64,000 bases of DNA from Doris montereyensis. Lineage: Eukaryota > Mollusca > Gastropoda > Nudibranchia > Dorididae. A program made the position numbers and the translations under genes. Location: the NCBI GenBank assembly GCA_037039925.1, contig JAXRKP010001876.1, forward strand, positions 1-64,000, given 5' to 3'. A model generated the notes under the pieces. That model was not told the origin of the DNA. It saw only the letters and a program-made list of their open reading frames with translations, and made no database searches. This document shows, one piece after another, positions 31,001-43,670 of this stretch (the stretch's first letter is position 1; the number at the start of each line of letters is the position of its first letter).

Positions 31001-34000
31001 TCGCAGCCTATCGCTCTTTATCGATCTTTATCGCTCTTTATCGCTCTTTATCGATCTTTATCGCTCTTTGTCGCTCTTTGTCGCAGTCTATCGCTCTTTA
31101 TCACTCTTTATCGCTCTCGATCGCTCTTTATCGCTCTTTATCGCTCTTTATCGCTCTTTATCGCTCTGTATCGCTCTTTATCGCTCTTTCGATCGTTTTC
31201 TATCGCTCTTTATCGCTCAGCGGAGCTTATCGCTCGTTAGGAAGTGGATCCCTCTTTATCTAGAAAGCGTTAAAGCTCTTGAAACGCAGCCTATCCTCTC
31301 TATCGAAGCCTATCGCTCTTATCGCTCGTAGGAAGCTTTAAAGCTCTTAATTTCGAAACTTTTCGCAGCCTATCGCTCTTTATCGCTCTTTATCGCTCTT
31401 TATCGGAGCCTGTCGCTCTTTATAGAGCTCGATATCGCTCTTTATCGCTCTTTATAGGCGTATCGCTCTTTATCGCTCTTTATCGCAGCCTATCTCAGCT
31501 CTATCGAAAGACTATCGCTCTTTATCGAGCCTATGCTCTTTTATCGCTCTTTATCGCTCTTTATCGCTCTTTATCAAAGCGATATCGCTCTTTATAAAGA
31601 CCGACCGTAGCTTATAAAGCCTACCGCAGCCTATCGCTCCTAAGAGCTCTATATCGCTCTTTATCGCTCTTTATCGCTCTTTATCGCTCTTTATCGATCT
31701 TTATCGCTCTTTATCGCTCTTTATCGCTATTTATCGATCTTTAGAGCTCTTTATCGCTCTTTATCGCTCTTTATCGCTCTTTATCGCTCTTTATCGCTCT
31801 TTATCGCTCTTGCCTATCGCTCTTTATCGCTCTTTATCGCTCTTTATCGCTCTTTATCGCTGCTTGTATCGCTTTTTATCGCTCTTTATCGCTCTTATAG
31901 CCTTTATCGCTCTTTATCATTCTTTATCTTTATCTCTTTATCGCTCTTTATCGCTCTTTATCGCTGTTTATCGCTCTTTATCGCTCTTTAATGAGCTTTA
32001 ATCGCAGCCTATCGCTCTTTATCGCAGCCTATCGCTCTTTATCCGCTCTTTATCGCTCTTTATCGCTCTTAAAGAGTGATCGCTCTTTATCGCAGCCTAT
32101 CGCTTTGTATCGCAGCCTATCCAGCCTATCGCAGCCTATCGCTCTTTATCGAGCCTATCGCTCTTTATCGCTCTTTATCGCTCTTTATCGCTCTATCATG
32201 ACCTAACGATAGCTTTTATCGCAGCCTATCGCAGCCTATCGCAGCCTATTATCGCTCTTTATCTTTATCGCTCTTTAGCCTATCGCTCTTTATCGCTCTT
32301 TATCGCTCTTTATCGCCCTTTATCATTCTTTACCTATCGCAGCCTATCGCAGCCTATCGCACTTTATCGCATCCTATCGCTATTTAAGAGCCTTATCAAG
32401 CTCTTTATCGATTTTATCGCTCTTTATCGCTCTTTATCGCCTTTATCGCTCTTTATCGCTCTTTGTCGCTCTTTATCGTTTTTATCGCTCTTTATCGCTC
32501 TTTATCGCTCTTTATCGCTCTTTATCGCAGCGATCGCTCTTGACGCTCTTTATGCTATAGGCAGCCTAGGCTTTATCGCTCTTTATCGCAGCCTATCGCT
32601 CTTTATCGCTCTTTATCGCTCCTTATCGCTCTTTATCGCTCTTTATCGTAAAAAGCTTAAAGAGCCTTAAAGAGCTAAAGAGCTTATCGCTCTTGAAGCT
32701 CTTTATCGCTCTTTATCGATCTTTATCGCTCTTTATCGCTCTTTATCGCTCTTTATCGCTCTTTATCGCTCTTTATCGCTCGCTCTTTATCGATCTTTAT
32801 CGCTCTTTGTCGCTCTTTATCGCTCTTTATCGCTCTTTAACGCTCTTTATCGCTCTTTATCGCTCTTTATCGCTCTTTATCGTTCTTTATCGCTCTTGAT
32901 CGTTCTTTATCGCTAAAGATCGCTCTTTATCGCTCTTTATTGCTCTTTATCGCTCTTTATCGGAGCTTTATCGCAGCCTATCGCTCTTTATCGGAGCCTC
33001 GCTCGCTCTTTATCGCTCTTTATCGCTCTTTATCACAGCATATCGCTGTCTACCACAGCCTATCGCAGCCTATCGTTCAGCCTAATCGCAGCCTATCGCA
33101 GCATATAAAGAGCAGACCTATCGCTCTTTATCGCTCTTTATCGCTCTTTGTCGCTCTTTATCGCTCTTTATCGCTCTTTATCGCAGCCTTTCGCAGCCTT
33201 TCGAACCTATCGCAGCCTATCGCAGCCTAAAGAGCGATATCTCAGCTATCAGACCTATCGCCGCCTATCGACCCGATCGCAGCCTATCGCAAATCGCACC
33301 CTATCGCAGCCTATCGCAGCCTAAACACCCTATCGCACGTTGTCGCTGCCTATCGCTATTTATCGCTCTTTATCAAAGAGCGCTCTTTATGGCTCTTTAT
33401 CGATCTTTATCGCTCTTTATCGGAGCTTATCGCTCTTTATCGCTCTTTATCGCTCTCTATCGCTCATTAACGCTCTTTATCCAGCCTATCGCAGCCTATC
33501 GCAGGTTATCGCTCTTTATCGCAGCCTATCGCTCTTTATCGTTCTTTATCGCCCCTTATCGCTCTTTATCACAGCCTATCGCAGCCTATCATAACTTACC
33601 GTAGCTTATGCGCGATAAAGGGCGATAAGCCGATAACCGCCCTATCGCTCTTTATCGCTCTTTATCGCTCTTTAAATCGCTCTTTATCGCTCTTTATCGC
33701 TATTTATCGCTCTTTATCGCTCTTTATCGCTCTTTATCGCTCTTTATCGCTCTTTATCGCTCTTTATCCCTCTTTATCGCTCTTGATCGCTCTTTATCGC
33801 TCTTGATAGCTCTTTATCGCTCTTTATCGCTCTTGTTCGCTTTTTTATCGCTCTTTATCGCTCTTTACCGCTCTTTATCGCTCTGTATCGCTCTTTATCG
33901 CTCTTTATCGCTCTTTATCGCAGCCTATCGCTCTTGAACGCAGCCTATCGCTCTCTATCGCAGCCTATCGCTCTTTATCGCTCTTAATCGCTCTTTATCG

Positions 34001-36022
34001 CTCTTTATTGCTCTTTATCGCTCTTTATCGGAGCCTATCGCAGCCTATCGCTCTTTATAAAGAGTCTGTCGCTCTTTATCGCTCTTTATCGCTCCTTATC
34101 GCTCTTTATCACAGCATATCGCTGCCTACCGCAGCTTATCGCATCCTATCGCAGCCTATCGCAGCGATATCGCTCTTTATCGCTCTTTATCGCTCTTTGT
34201 CGCTCTTTATCGCTCTTTATCGCTCTTTATCGCCCTTTATCGCAGCCTTTCGCAGCCTTTCGCAACCTATCGCAGCCTATCGCAGCCGATCGCAGCCTAT
34301 CGCAGCCTATCAGACCCTATCGCCGCCTATCGCACCCGATCGCACCCTATCGCACCCTCTCGCACCTATCGCACCCCTATCGCAGCCTATCGCACCCTAA
34401 GCGTTGTCGCAGCCTATCGCTATTTATCGCTCTTCATCAAAGCTCTTTATCGCTCTTTATCGATCTTTATCGCTCTTTAAAGAGCCTATCGCTCTTTATT
34501 TATCGCTCTTTATCGCTCTTTATCGCTCTTTATCGCTCTTTATCGCTTTTGATCGCTCTTTATCGCTCTTTATTGCTCTTTATCGTTGTTTATCGATAAC
34601 CTATCGCAGACTATCGCAGTCTATCGCAACCTATCGCAGCCTATCGCAGCCTATCGCTCTTTATCGCTCTGTATCGCTCTTTATCGCTCTTTATCGCTCT
34701 CTATCGCTCTTTATGGCAGCCAATCGCTCTTTATCGCAGCCTATGGCTCTTTATCACAGCCTATCGCACTTTATCGCAGCCTATCGCTCTTTATCGCTCT
34801 TTATCGCTCTCTATCGCTCTTTATCGCTCTTTATCCAGCCTATCGCAGCATATCGCAGGTTATCGCTCTTTATCGCAGCCTATCGCTCTTTATCGCTATC
34901 GCTCCTTATCGCTCTTTATCACAGCCTATCGCAGCCTATCGCAACTTACTGTAGCTTATCGCAGCCTACCACCAGTCTATCGCAGCCTATCGCAGCCTAT
35001 CGCTCTTTATCGATCTTTATCGCTCTTTATCGCTCTTTATCGATCTTTATCGCTCTTTGTCGCTCTTTATCGCTCTTTATCGCTCTTTATCACTCTTTAT
35101 CGCTCTTTATCGATCGCTCTTGATCGCTCTTTATCGCTCTTTATCGCTCTTTATCGCTCTGTATCGCTCTTTATCGCTCTTTATCGCTTTCTATCGCTCT
35201 TTATCGCTCTTTATCGCTCTTTATCCCTCTTTATCGCAGCCTATCGCTCTTGAACGCAGCCTATCACTCTCTATCGCAGCCTATCGCTCTTTATCGTTCT
35301 TTATCGCTCTTAATCGCTCTTTATCGCTCTTTATTGCTCTTTATCGCTGTTTATTATCTATCGCTCTTTATCGGAGCCTGTCGCTCTTTATCGCTCTTTA
35401 TCGCTCCTTATCGCTCTTTATCACAGCGTATCGCAACCTATAAAGAGCCTATAAAGCCTATCGCAGCCTATCGCTCTTTATCGCTCTTTATAGCTCTTTG
35501 TCGCTCTTTATCGCTCTTTATTGTTCTTTATCGCTCTTTAAAGCTCTTTATCGCAGCCTAAAGCAGCCTTTCGCAACCTATCGCAGTCTATCGCAACCTT
35601 TCGCAGCCTATCACAGCCTATCAGACCCTATCGCCGCCTATCGCACCCGATCGCACCCTATCGCACCCTAGCGCACCCTATCGCACCCTGTCGCAGCCTA
35701 TCGCACCCTATCGAGCGTTGTCGATAAAGCCTATCGCTATTTATCGCTCTTTATCACTTTTTTGCTCTTTATCGCTCTTTATCGATCTTTATCGCTCTTT
35801 TCGATAAACCGCTCTTTATCGCGATCTTTATAGCTCTTTATCGCTCTTTATCGCTTTTGATCGCTCTTTATCGCTCTTCATTGCTCTTTATCGCTGTTTA
35901 TCGCAACCTATCGCAGCCTATCGCAAGTCTATCGCAGCCTATTACAACCTATCGCACCCTATCAAGTCTATCGCTCTTTATCTCTCTTTATCTCTCTTTA
36001 TCGCTCTTTATCGCTCTTTATC
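31001..36022 (+). repeat. Decamer satellite, long plus array D
   Basis: TCGCTCTTTA and TCGCAGCCTA units with isolated flipped units up to about 33250, then a cleaner stretch. TCGCACCCTA sub-blocks lie near 33255-33345, 34315-34410 and 35615-35720. The segment leads into cassette 5 in the standard way. Confidence 0.9.
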
Positions 36023-36605
36023 GAGGGATGGGAAGCGATAAATGGAGGGATCGAAGCGATAAAGAGCCATAGGCAACGATAAAGAGCGATAGGCAGCGAT
36101 AAAGCAGCGATAGGGAGTGGATAGGAAGGGATGGGAGGGATGGGGAGGTATTAGAGCGGTTAAGGCTGCAATAAACTCTAGAAAGCTGTAAAAAGCGGTA
36201 AGGAGATGTTAAAAGTGGTAAAGAGCGGTTAAAAGGATATAGGCTGATAGGAAACTGTAGGAAGCTGTATGAAAGTGGTAGGAAACGTTAGGAAGCGGTA
36301 AAAAGCTGTATGCTAGAAAGCGGTAAAGAGTGGTTAAAACGCGGATGAAAAATGGAAGCTGTAGGAAGCTGTATAAAAGCGGTAGGAAACTGTAGGAAGC
36401 TGTATAAAAGCGGTAGGAAGCGGTAGGAAAGCAGTTGGAAACGGTCAAAAACGATTACAAGCGGTTAAAGCGGTTGAAAACTGGATTAGAAGAGGTTGGA
36501 AGGGGTTAGGAAGCGTTAGAAGGGTTAGAAAGGGTTGCGATACGAAGCGGTTATCAGCGAAAGTTCGAAATGGTTCGATAAAGAGTTCGAAACGGTTCGA
36601 TGAGC
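36023..36605 (+). repeat. Cassette 5 (patched)
   Basis: 20-mers from 36023, spacer start GGTATTAGAGCGG near 36147, GGTTCG remnants 36562-36602. Arm units replace spacer sequence in place, as with AAGGCTGCAATAAACTC near 36162 where copies 1-3 have AGAAACGCTAAGAAACTC. The G-rich tract is weakened (36490-36535). Spacing to cassette 4 is about 25.15 kb. Confidence 0.82.
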
Positions 36606-38388
36606 GATAGGGAGCGATAGGCTGCGATATGGAGCGATAAGCAGCCATAAAGCAGCCATAAAGAGCATAAAGCCTGCGATAGGCTGCGATAGGCTGCGAT
36701 AAGGTGCGATAAGGGTGCGATAAAGAGCGATAGGGTGCGATAGGGTGCGATAGTGTGCGATAGGGTGCGATTGGCGGTGATAGCGCGCGATAGGCTGCGA
36801 TAGGCTGCGATAGGTTGCAATAGGTTGTGATAGGATGCGATAGGTTGCGATAGGCTCCGAGAGGATTGAGATAGGCTGCGATATGCTGCGATAGGCTGCA
36901 ATAGGCTGCGATAGGCTCCAATAGGCTGCGAGAGGCTGCGAAGAACTGCGAAAAGGCTGCGATAAAGAGCGATAGGCTGCGATAAAGAGCGATAAAGAGC
37001 GATAAAGAGCGCTAAAGAGCGATAAAGAGCGATAAAAAGCCATAAAGAGCGATAAAGAGCGATAAAGAGCGATAAACAGCGATAAAGAGCGATAAAAGAG
37101 CGATAAAAAGCGATAACGAGCAACAAAAAGAGATAAAGAACGATAAAGAGCGCCAAAGAGCGATAAAGAGCGATAAAGAGCGATAAAAAGCGATAAAAAG
37201 CGATAAGAGCGATAAAAAGCGAAAAGAGCAATAAAGAGCGATAAAGAACGATGAAGAGCGATAAAAAAGCGATAAAGAGCGATAAAGAGCGATAAAGAGC
37301 GATAAAGAACAATAAAGAGCGATAAAGAGCGATAAAGAGCGATAAAGAGAGAAAAAGAGCAATAAAGAGCGATAGGCTGCGATAGACTGCGATTAGCTGC
37401 GATAGGCTGCGATAGGCTGCGATATAGGCAGCGATAGGCTGTGGTAGGGAGCGGTAGGCTGCGGTAGGCTGCGATAAAAAGCGTTAAAGAGCGATAGCGA
37501 TAAAGTGCGATGAAAAGCGATATAAAGCAATAAAAGAGTGATAGGCTCCGATAAAGAGCGATAAAGAGCGATAAAGAGCGATTAAAGCTGCGAAAAAGAG
37601 CGATAAAGAGCGATAGGCTGCGACAAAGAGCGATAGGCTGCGATAAAACAGCGATAAAGAGCAATAAAGAGCGATAACAAGCGATAAACAGCGATAAAAG
37701 AGCGATAAGGATAAACGATGATAAAGAGCGATAAAGAGCGATAAAGGGGATTGGCTGGGATAGGCTGCGATAGGCTGCGATAGGCGGCGGTAGGCTGTGG
37801 TAGGCTGCGATAAAAAGCGATAAAGCTGCGATAGACAGCGATATAAAGCTCCGATAAAGAGCGATAGGCTGTGATAAAGAGGATAAAGAGCGAAAAAGAG
37901 CGAGAAAGAGCGATAGGCTGCGAAAAAAAGAGATAAAGAGCGATCGACTGCGATAAAGAGCGATAAGGCTGCGATAAAGAGCGATAGGAACGTTAAAAAG
38001 CGATAGGCAGCGATAAAGAGCGATAGGCAGCGATGAAGAGCGATAGGCTGCGATAGGCTGTGATAGGCTGTGATAAGGATGTGATAGGCTGTGATAGGCT
38101 ACGATAGGCTGCGATAAAGAGCCCTAAGGCAGCAATAAAGAGCCATAAGAGCGATAAAGAGCCAGAGGCTCCAGTGATACAGAGCCATAGGCCGCTAAAG
38201 AGCCGCAGGGTGTGCTAGGCTGCCATAGGCAGCGATAGGCAGCCATAGGCAGCCATAGGCAGCCATAGGCAGCGATAGGCAGCCATAGACAGCGATAGGC
38301 AGCGATAGGCAGCCATAAGCAGCGATAGGTAGCGATCAAGGCAGCCATAAGCAGCGATAGGCAGTCATAGGCAGCGATAAAGAGCGAT
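36606..38388 (-). repeat. Decamer satellite, minus arm 5
   Basis: Standard minus-arm order, with the GCGATAGGGT block near 36705-36790. Ends at the hinge variant AGCGATATCACT (38383-38394), the same variant as at 13208. This supports common descent of the two loci 25.17 kb apart. Confidence 0.88.
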
Positions 38389-40200
38389 ATCACTGCCCAT
38401 CCCTCTTTATCGCTGCCCATCCCTCTTTATCTGCTGCCTAATCGCTGCCCATCAAGAGCCAATCCCTCTTTATCGCTGCCCACATGGCTCTTTATCGCTG
38501 CCTATACGCTCTTTATTACTGCCTATGGCTCTTTATAAAGAGCTGCCTATCGCTAAAAGAGCGCCTATTGAGTGCCTATCACTGCCTATGACTGCTATCG
38601 CTGCGATATGGCAGCCTGTCGATGCCTATCGCTGCCTATCGCTGCGTATCGCTCTTTATCGCAGCCTAGTGCTCTTTATCGCAGCCTATCGCTGTTTATA
38701 GCTCCTTATCGCTCTTTATCTCTCTTTAGGGCTGCCTATCGCTCTTTATCGCAGCCTATCGCTCCCTATCGCTCCCTATCGCAGCCTATCGCAGCCTATC
38801 GATAGCCTATCGCAAGCTATCGCAGCCTATCACAGCGATAATCGCAACCTAGGCAGCCTATCGCAGCCTATCGCTCTTTATTAGGAGCCTATCGCTCTTT
38901 TTATCGCAGCCTATCGCTTTTTATCGCAGCCTATCGCTTTTTATGCTCTTTATCGCTCTTTATCGCTCTTTATCGCTTTTTATCGCAGCCTATTGCAGCC
39001 TATCGAGCCTATCGAGGTTATCGAGTCTATCGCAGTCTATCGCTCTTTATCGCTCTTTATCGCTCTTTACCGCTCTTTATCGCTCTTCATCGCTCGTTAT
39101 CGCTCTTTATCAGCGCTCACGATCGCTCTTTATCGTTCTTTATCGCTGTTTATTGCTCTTTACCGCTCTTTATCGCTCTTTGTCGCTCTCTATCGCTCGT
39201 TATCGCTCTTTATCGCAGCCTATCGCTCTTTATCGCAGCCTATCGCTCTTTATCGCAGCCTATCGCTCCTTATCGCAGCCTATCGCTCTTTATCGCTCTT
39301 TGTCGCTCTTTATCGCAGCCTATCGCAGCCTATCGCAGGCTATCGCTCTTTATCGGAGCCTATCGGTCTTTATCGCGATTATGGCTCTTTATAGCTTTTT
39401 CTCGCTCTTTATCGCTCCTTATCGCTCTTTATCACAGCCTATCGCAGCCTTTTCGCAGCCTACCGTAGCTTATCGCAGCCTACCGCAGCCTATCGCAGCT
39501 TATCGCTCTTTATCGCTCTTTATCGCTCTTTATCACTCTTTATCGCTCTTTCTCGCTCTTTATTGCTCTTTGTCGCTCTTTGTCGATCTTTATCGCTCTT
39601 TGTCGCTCTTTATCGCTCTTTATCGCTCTTTATCGCTCTTCATCGCTCTTTATCACTCTTTATCACTCTTTATCGCTCTTTGTCGCTGCCTATGGCTCTT
39701 TATCGCTGCCCATCCCTCTTTATCGCTGCCAATCCTCTTTATCGCTGCCTATGGCTCTTTATTGCTGCCTATCGCTCTTTATCGTTGCCTATGGCTCTTT
39801 ATCGCTGCCTATGGCTCTTTAATGCTGCCTATGGCTGCCTATCGCTGCTTATGGCTGCCTATCGCTGCCCTATCGCTGCCTATGGCTGCCTATCGCTGCC
39901 TATAGCAGCTTGTCGCAGCCTATCGCTGACTATCGCTGCCTATCGCTCTTTATCGCAGCCTATCGCTCTTTATCGTAGTCTATCGCTCCCTATCGCTCCC
40001 TATCGCAGCCTATCGCAGCCTATCGCAGCCTTTCGCAGGCGGCCTATCGCAGCCTATCACAGCCTATCACAGCCTATCGCATCCTATCGCAGCCTATCGC
40101 TCTTGATTAGGAGCCTATCGCTCTTTATCGCAGCCTATCGCTCTTTATCGCAGCCTATCGATCTTTATGCTCTTTATCGCTTTTTATCGCTCTTTATCGA
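38389..40200 (+). repeat. Decamer satellite, plus array E
   Basis: Counterpart of 13214-15040. Both share the 20-mer/TGGCTGCCTA block with TTTAATGCTG (14651 and 39818) and the TCTTGATTAG anchor (14937 and 40101). Units are regular up to 40200. Confidence 0.9.
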
Positions 40201-41160
40201 GCGATAAAAAGCCTAATAGGCTGCGCAGCCTATCGCAGGTTATCGAAGTCTATAAAGCCTATCGCTCGATGAAGCTCTTTATCGCTCTTTATCACTCTTT
40301 AAAGAGCGATATCGCTCTTAATCGCTCTTTATCGCTCTTTATCGCTCTTTATCCGTTTTTTATCGATAGGCTGCGATCGCTCTTTAGGCTCTTTATTGCT
40401 CTTTATCGCTTTTTAGCTCTTTATCGCTTTTTATCGCTCTTTATCGTTCTTTATCGCGATAAATCGATCTTTATCGTAGCCTATCGCTCTTTATCGCAGC
40501 CTATCGCTCTTTATCGCAGCCTATCGTTCTTATCCTAGAACTATCGATGAACATCGCTGGTGATATCGCTTTTATCGAACGATATCGCTCGATATCGCTC
40601 TTTATCGCTTTTAAAGTGATATCGAGCGAAATCGAGCGATACCGCACGATAAATATCGCTCTTTATCGCTGCCTATCGCTCTTTATGGCTCTCTATCGCT
40701 CGATGACTCGATAGGTTATCGCTAGGCAGCGATGAGCCTATCGCTCTTAATCGCTCTTTATCGCTCTTTATAGCTTTTTATCGCTCTTATCGCTCTTTAT
40801 CGCTCTTTATCAAAGCCTATCGCAGCCTATCGATAAAGCCTATCGTAGCTTATCGAAAGCGATAAAGCAGCGCTATCGCAGCCTATAACGATATTGCTCT
40901 TTATCGCTCTTTAGCGATAAAGAGCTCTTTAGAGCGATAAAGTAGCTCTAAAGAGCTCTTTAAGAGCTCTTTATCGCGATAAAGAGCGATAAAGAGCTCT
41001 TTAAAGAGCTTTATCGCTCAATATCGCTCTTTAAAGCAGCCTATCGCTCTTTATCGCTCTTAAAGAGCTCTGAAGAGTTCTTTATCGCTTTAAATCGTTC
41101 TTAAAGAGCTCTAAAATCGCTTTTCAAAGCTTTTAAAAAGCTCTTTTTTCGATAATCGCA
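40201..41160. repeat. Strand-scrambled patch within plus array E
   Basis: Orientation flips repeatedly (GAGCTC and TTTAAAGAGC junctions at 40918-41025). The corresponding part of the other super-repeat copy, about 15040-16020, is an ordered plus array. Distance between flanking anchors is almost the same in both copies (1314 and 1289 bp), so units were replaced rather than inserted. Confidence 0.82.
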
Positions 41161-41860
41161 GCCTATCGCTCCGATATCGATCATATCACTCTTTATTGCT
41201 CTGTATCGCTCTTTATCGCTCTCTATCGCTCTTTATCGATCTTTATCGCAGCCAATCGCTCTTTATCGCAGCCGATATCGCTCTTTATCGCAGCTGCGAT
41301 AGGCTCTTTATCGCAACGCGATCGCTCTCTATCGCTCTTTATCGCTCTTTAAAGGCTATCCGCCTATCGCCGGTTGGAAGGGTTATAAAGGGTTAAGAGG
41401 CGTTAAAAGCGATAATCAGCGGTTCGAGGCATGAGCCATCCCTCTTTATCGCTGCAATAATCCTCTTAATCGCTGCGATATGGCTCTTTATCGCTGCCCA
41501 TCCTCTTTATCGCTGCCGATAGGATCGCTGCCTATTCTCTTTATCGCTGCTATCGCTCTTCATCGTTGGCTATGGCTCTTTATCGCTCCCTATGGCTCTT
41601 TATCGCTGCCTATGGCTGCCTATCGCTGCGATGGCTGCCTATCGCTGTCTATCGCTGCCTATGGCTGCCTATCGCGCCTATGGCAGCCTGTCGCTCCTAT
41701 CGCTGCCTATCGCTGCCTATCGCTCTTTATCGCAGCCTATCGCTCTTTATCGCTGCCTATAGTTCTTGATCGCTCTTTATCGCTCTTTATACGCTGCCTA
41801 TCGCTCTTTATCGCAGTCTATCGCTCCCTATCGAAGGCTATCGCAGCCTAGAGCTATCGC
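41161..41860 (+). repeat. Plus array with truncated cassette T5 (41365-41440)
   Basis: Plus units up to 41364. Then comes a remnant with GGTTGGAAGG, GGGTTAAGAGGCG (41390) and AGCGGTTCGAGG. Hinge-type 20-mers and TGGCTGCCTA units follow (41440-41700). It matches the T1 remnant at 16225-16330, 25.14 kb away. Confidence 0.75.
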
Positions 41861-42660
41861 AGATTGCGATCAAGCTCAATAAAGAGCAATATCGAAATAA
41901 ATCCCTGATAATCGCTCTTTATCGAGCGATAAAAAGCGATATGCCCAGCGATAAAGAGGTTATCGCTCTTTATCAGGCAATATCGCTCTTTATCGCGATG
42001 AAGAGCTTTCTCGAGCGATATCGCTCCTTATCGCTCTTTATCACAGCCTATCGCAGCCCCGATCGCAGCCTACCGTAACGATAAAGCTACCGCAGCTATC
42101 ACGAGGCTATCGAAGCCTATCGCTCTTTATCGCTCTTTATCGCTGCGATTGGCTCTTTATCGCTCTTTAGGCTGTGATAGGCTCGATAGGCTGCGTTATC
42201 GCTCGATATCTTATCGCTCGTTATCGCTCTTTATCGCTCTTTAACGCTCTTTATCGCTCTATTATCGCGATTGATCGCTCTTTATCGCTCTTTATCGCTC
42301 TTTATCGCAGCCTATCGCTCTTTAACGCGGTTTATCGCTCTTATCGCTGTTTATCGCTCTTTATCGAAGGTATCTCTTTAAAGCAGCCTATCGCTTTTAT
42401 CGCAACCTATCGCACTTTATCGCAGCCTAATCTTTCTTTATCCCTTTTATCGCTCTTTATCCCTCTTTATCGCTCTTTATCGCTCTTTATCAGCCTATCG
42501 CAGCCTATCGCAGCTATCGCTCTTTATCGCAGCCTATCGCTCTTTATGGCAGCCTATCGCTCTGTATCGCTCTTTATCGCTCTTTATCGCGCTCTTTATC
42601 GCTCTTTATCGCTCTTTATCGCTCTTTATCGATCTTATTCGAGCCAATCGCGATGATCGC
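41861..42660. repeat. Partly scrambled decamer stretch
   Basis: Short flipped pieces alternate with plus units, most densely at 41870-42020 and 42150-42280. No gene and no cassette seen. Confidence 0.75.
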
Positions 42661-43540
42661 AGCGATATCGGTCTTTAAAGAGCGATATCGCTCGATAAGA
42701 GGGATATCGCTCTTTATCGACGATAAATCGCTCTTTATCGCTCTTTATCCAGCCTATCGCAGGTTATCGCTCTTTATCGGAGCCTATCGCTCTTTATCGC
42801 TCTTTATCGCTCTTTATAGCTTCTTATCGCTCTTTATCGCTCCTTATCGCTTTTATCACAGCCTATCGCAGCCTATCGAGCCTACAGAACAGCTTATCGC
42901 AGCTTACCGCAACCTGTCGCAGCCTATCGCAGCCTATCGCTCTTTATCGCTCTTTATTGCTCTTTATTGCTCTTTGTCGCTCTTTATCGCTCTTTATCGC
43001 TCTTTATCGCTCTTTATCACTCTTTATCGCTCTTTATCGCTCTTTATCGCAGCCTATCATCGACAAAGAGCGTCCGCTCTTTATCGTTCTTTATTGCTTT
43101 TATCGCTTTTTATTGTTCTTTATCGCTCTTTATCGCTCTTTATGGCTCTTTATCACTCTTTATCGCTCTTGATCGCTCTTTATCGCTCTTTAAAGAGCGA
43201 TAATCGCTCTTTATCGCTCTTTATCGTTCTTTAGGGCTTTTTATCGATAAAGAGTGGTTCTTTATCGCTCTTTATCGCTCTTTATCGCTTTTTATCGCTC
43301 TTTATCGCTCTTCATCGCTGTTTATCGCTCTTTATCGCTTTATCGCAGCCTATCGCTTTTTATCGGAACCTATCGCTCTTTATCGCTCTGTATCGCTCTT
43401 TATCGCTTTTATCGCTCTTTATCGCTCTTTATCGCAGCCTATCTTTCTCGCAGCCTATCGCTCTTTCTCGCTCTTTACCGCTCTTTATCGGAGCCTATCG
43501 CTCCCTTTATCCAGCCTATCGCAGCCTATCGCTGCCTATA
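42661..43540 (+). repeat. Decamer satellite, plus array F
   Basis: TCGCTCTTTA and TCGCAGCCTA units, with a few flipped units at 42680-42725, 43066-43080 and 43190-43205. It ends at remnant T6. Confidence 0.86.
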
Positions 43541-43670
43541 AAGGCTATCGAAAGGGTTAAGAGGGGTTAAAAAGCTTATCGCTCTTTATCGTTCGAAACC
43601 GCTCGAGCGGTTCGAAGAGCGATTTCGATAAGGCTTCATCGATGAAGAGCGATACGTTTCGATATCGCTG
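43541..43670 (+). repeat. Truncated cassette remnant T6
   Basis: Contains AGGGTTAAGAGGGGTTAAAAAGC (43553-43575). A local palindrome is built around TTCGAAACCGCTCGAGCGGTTCGAA (43602-43626), where one GGTTCGAA unit faces its own reverse complement. It aligns approximately with T2 (18555-18753) in the other super-repeat copy. Confidence 0.6.
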
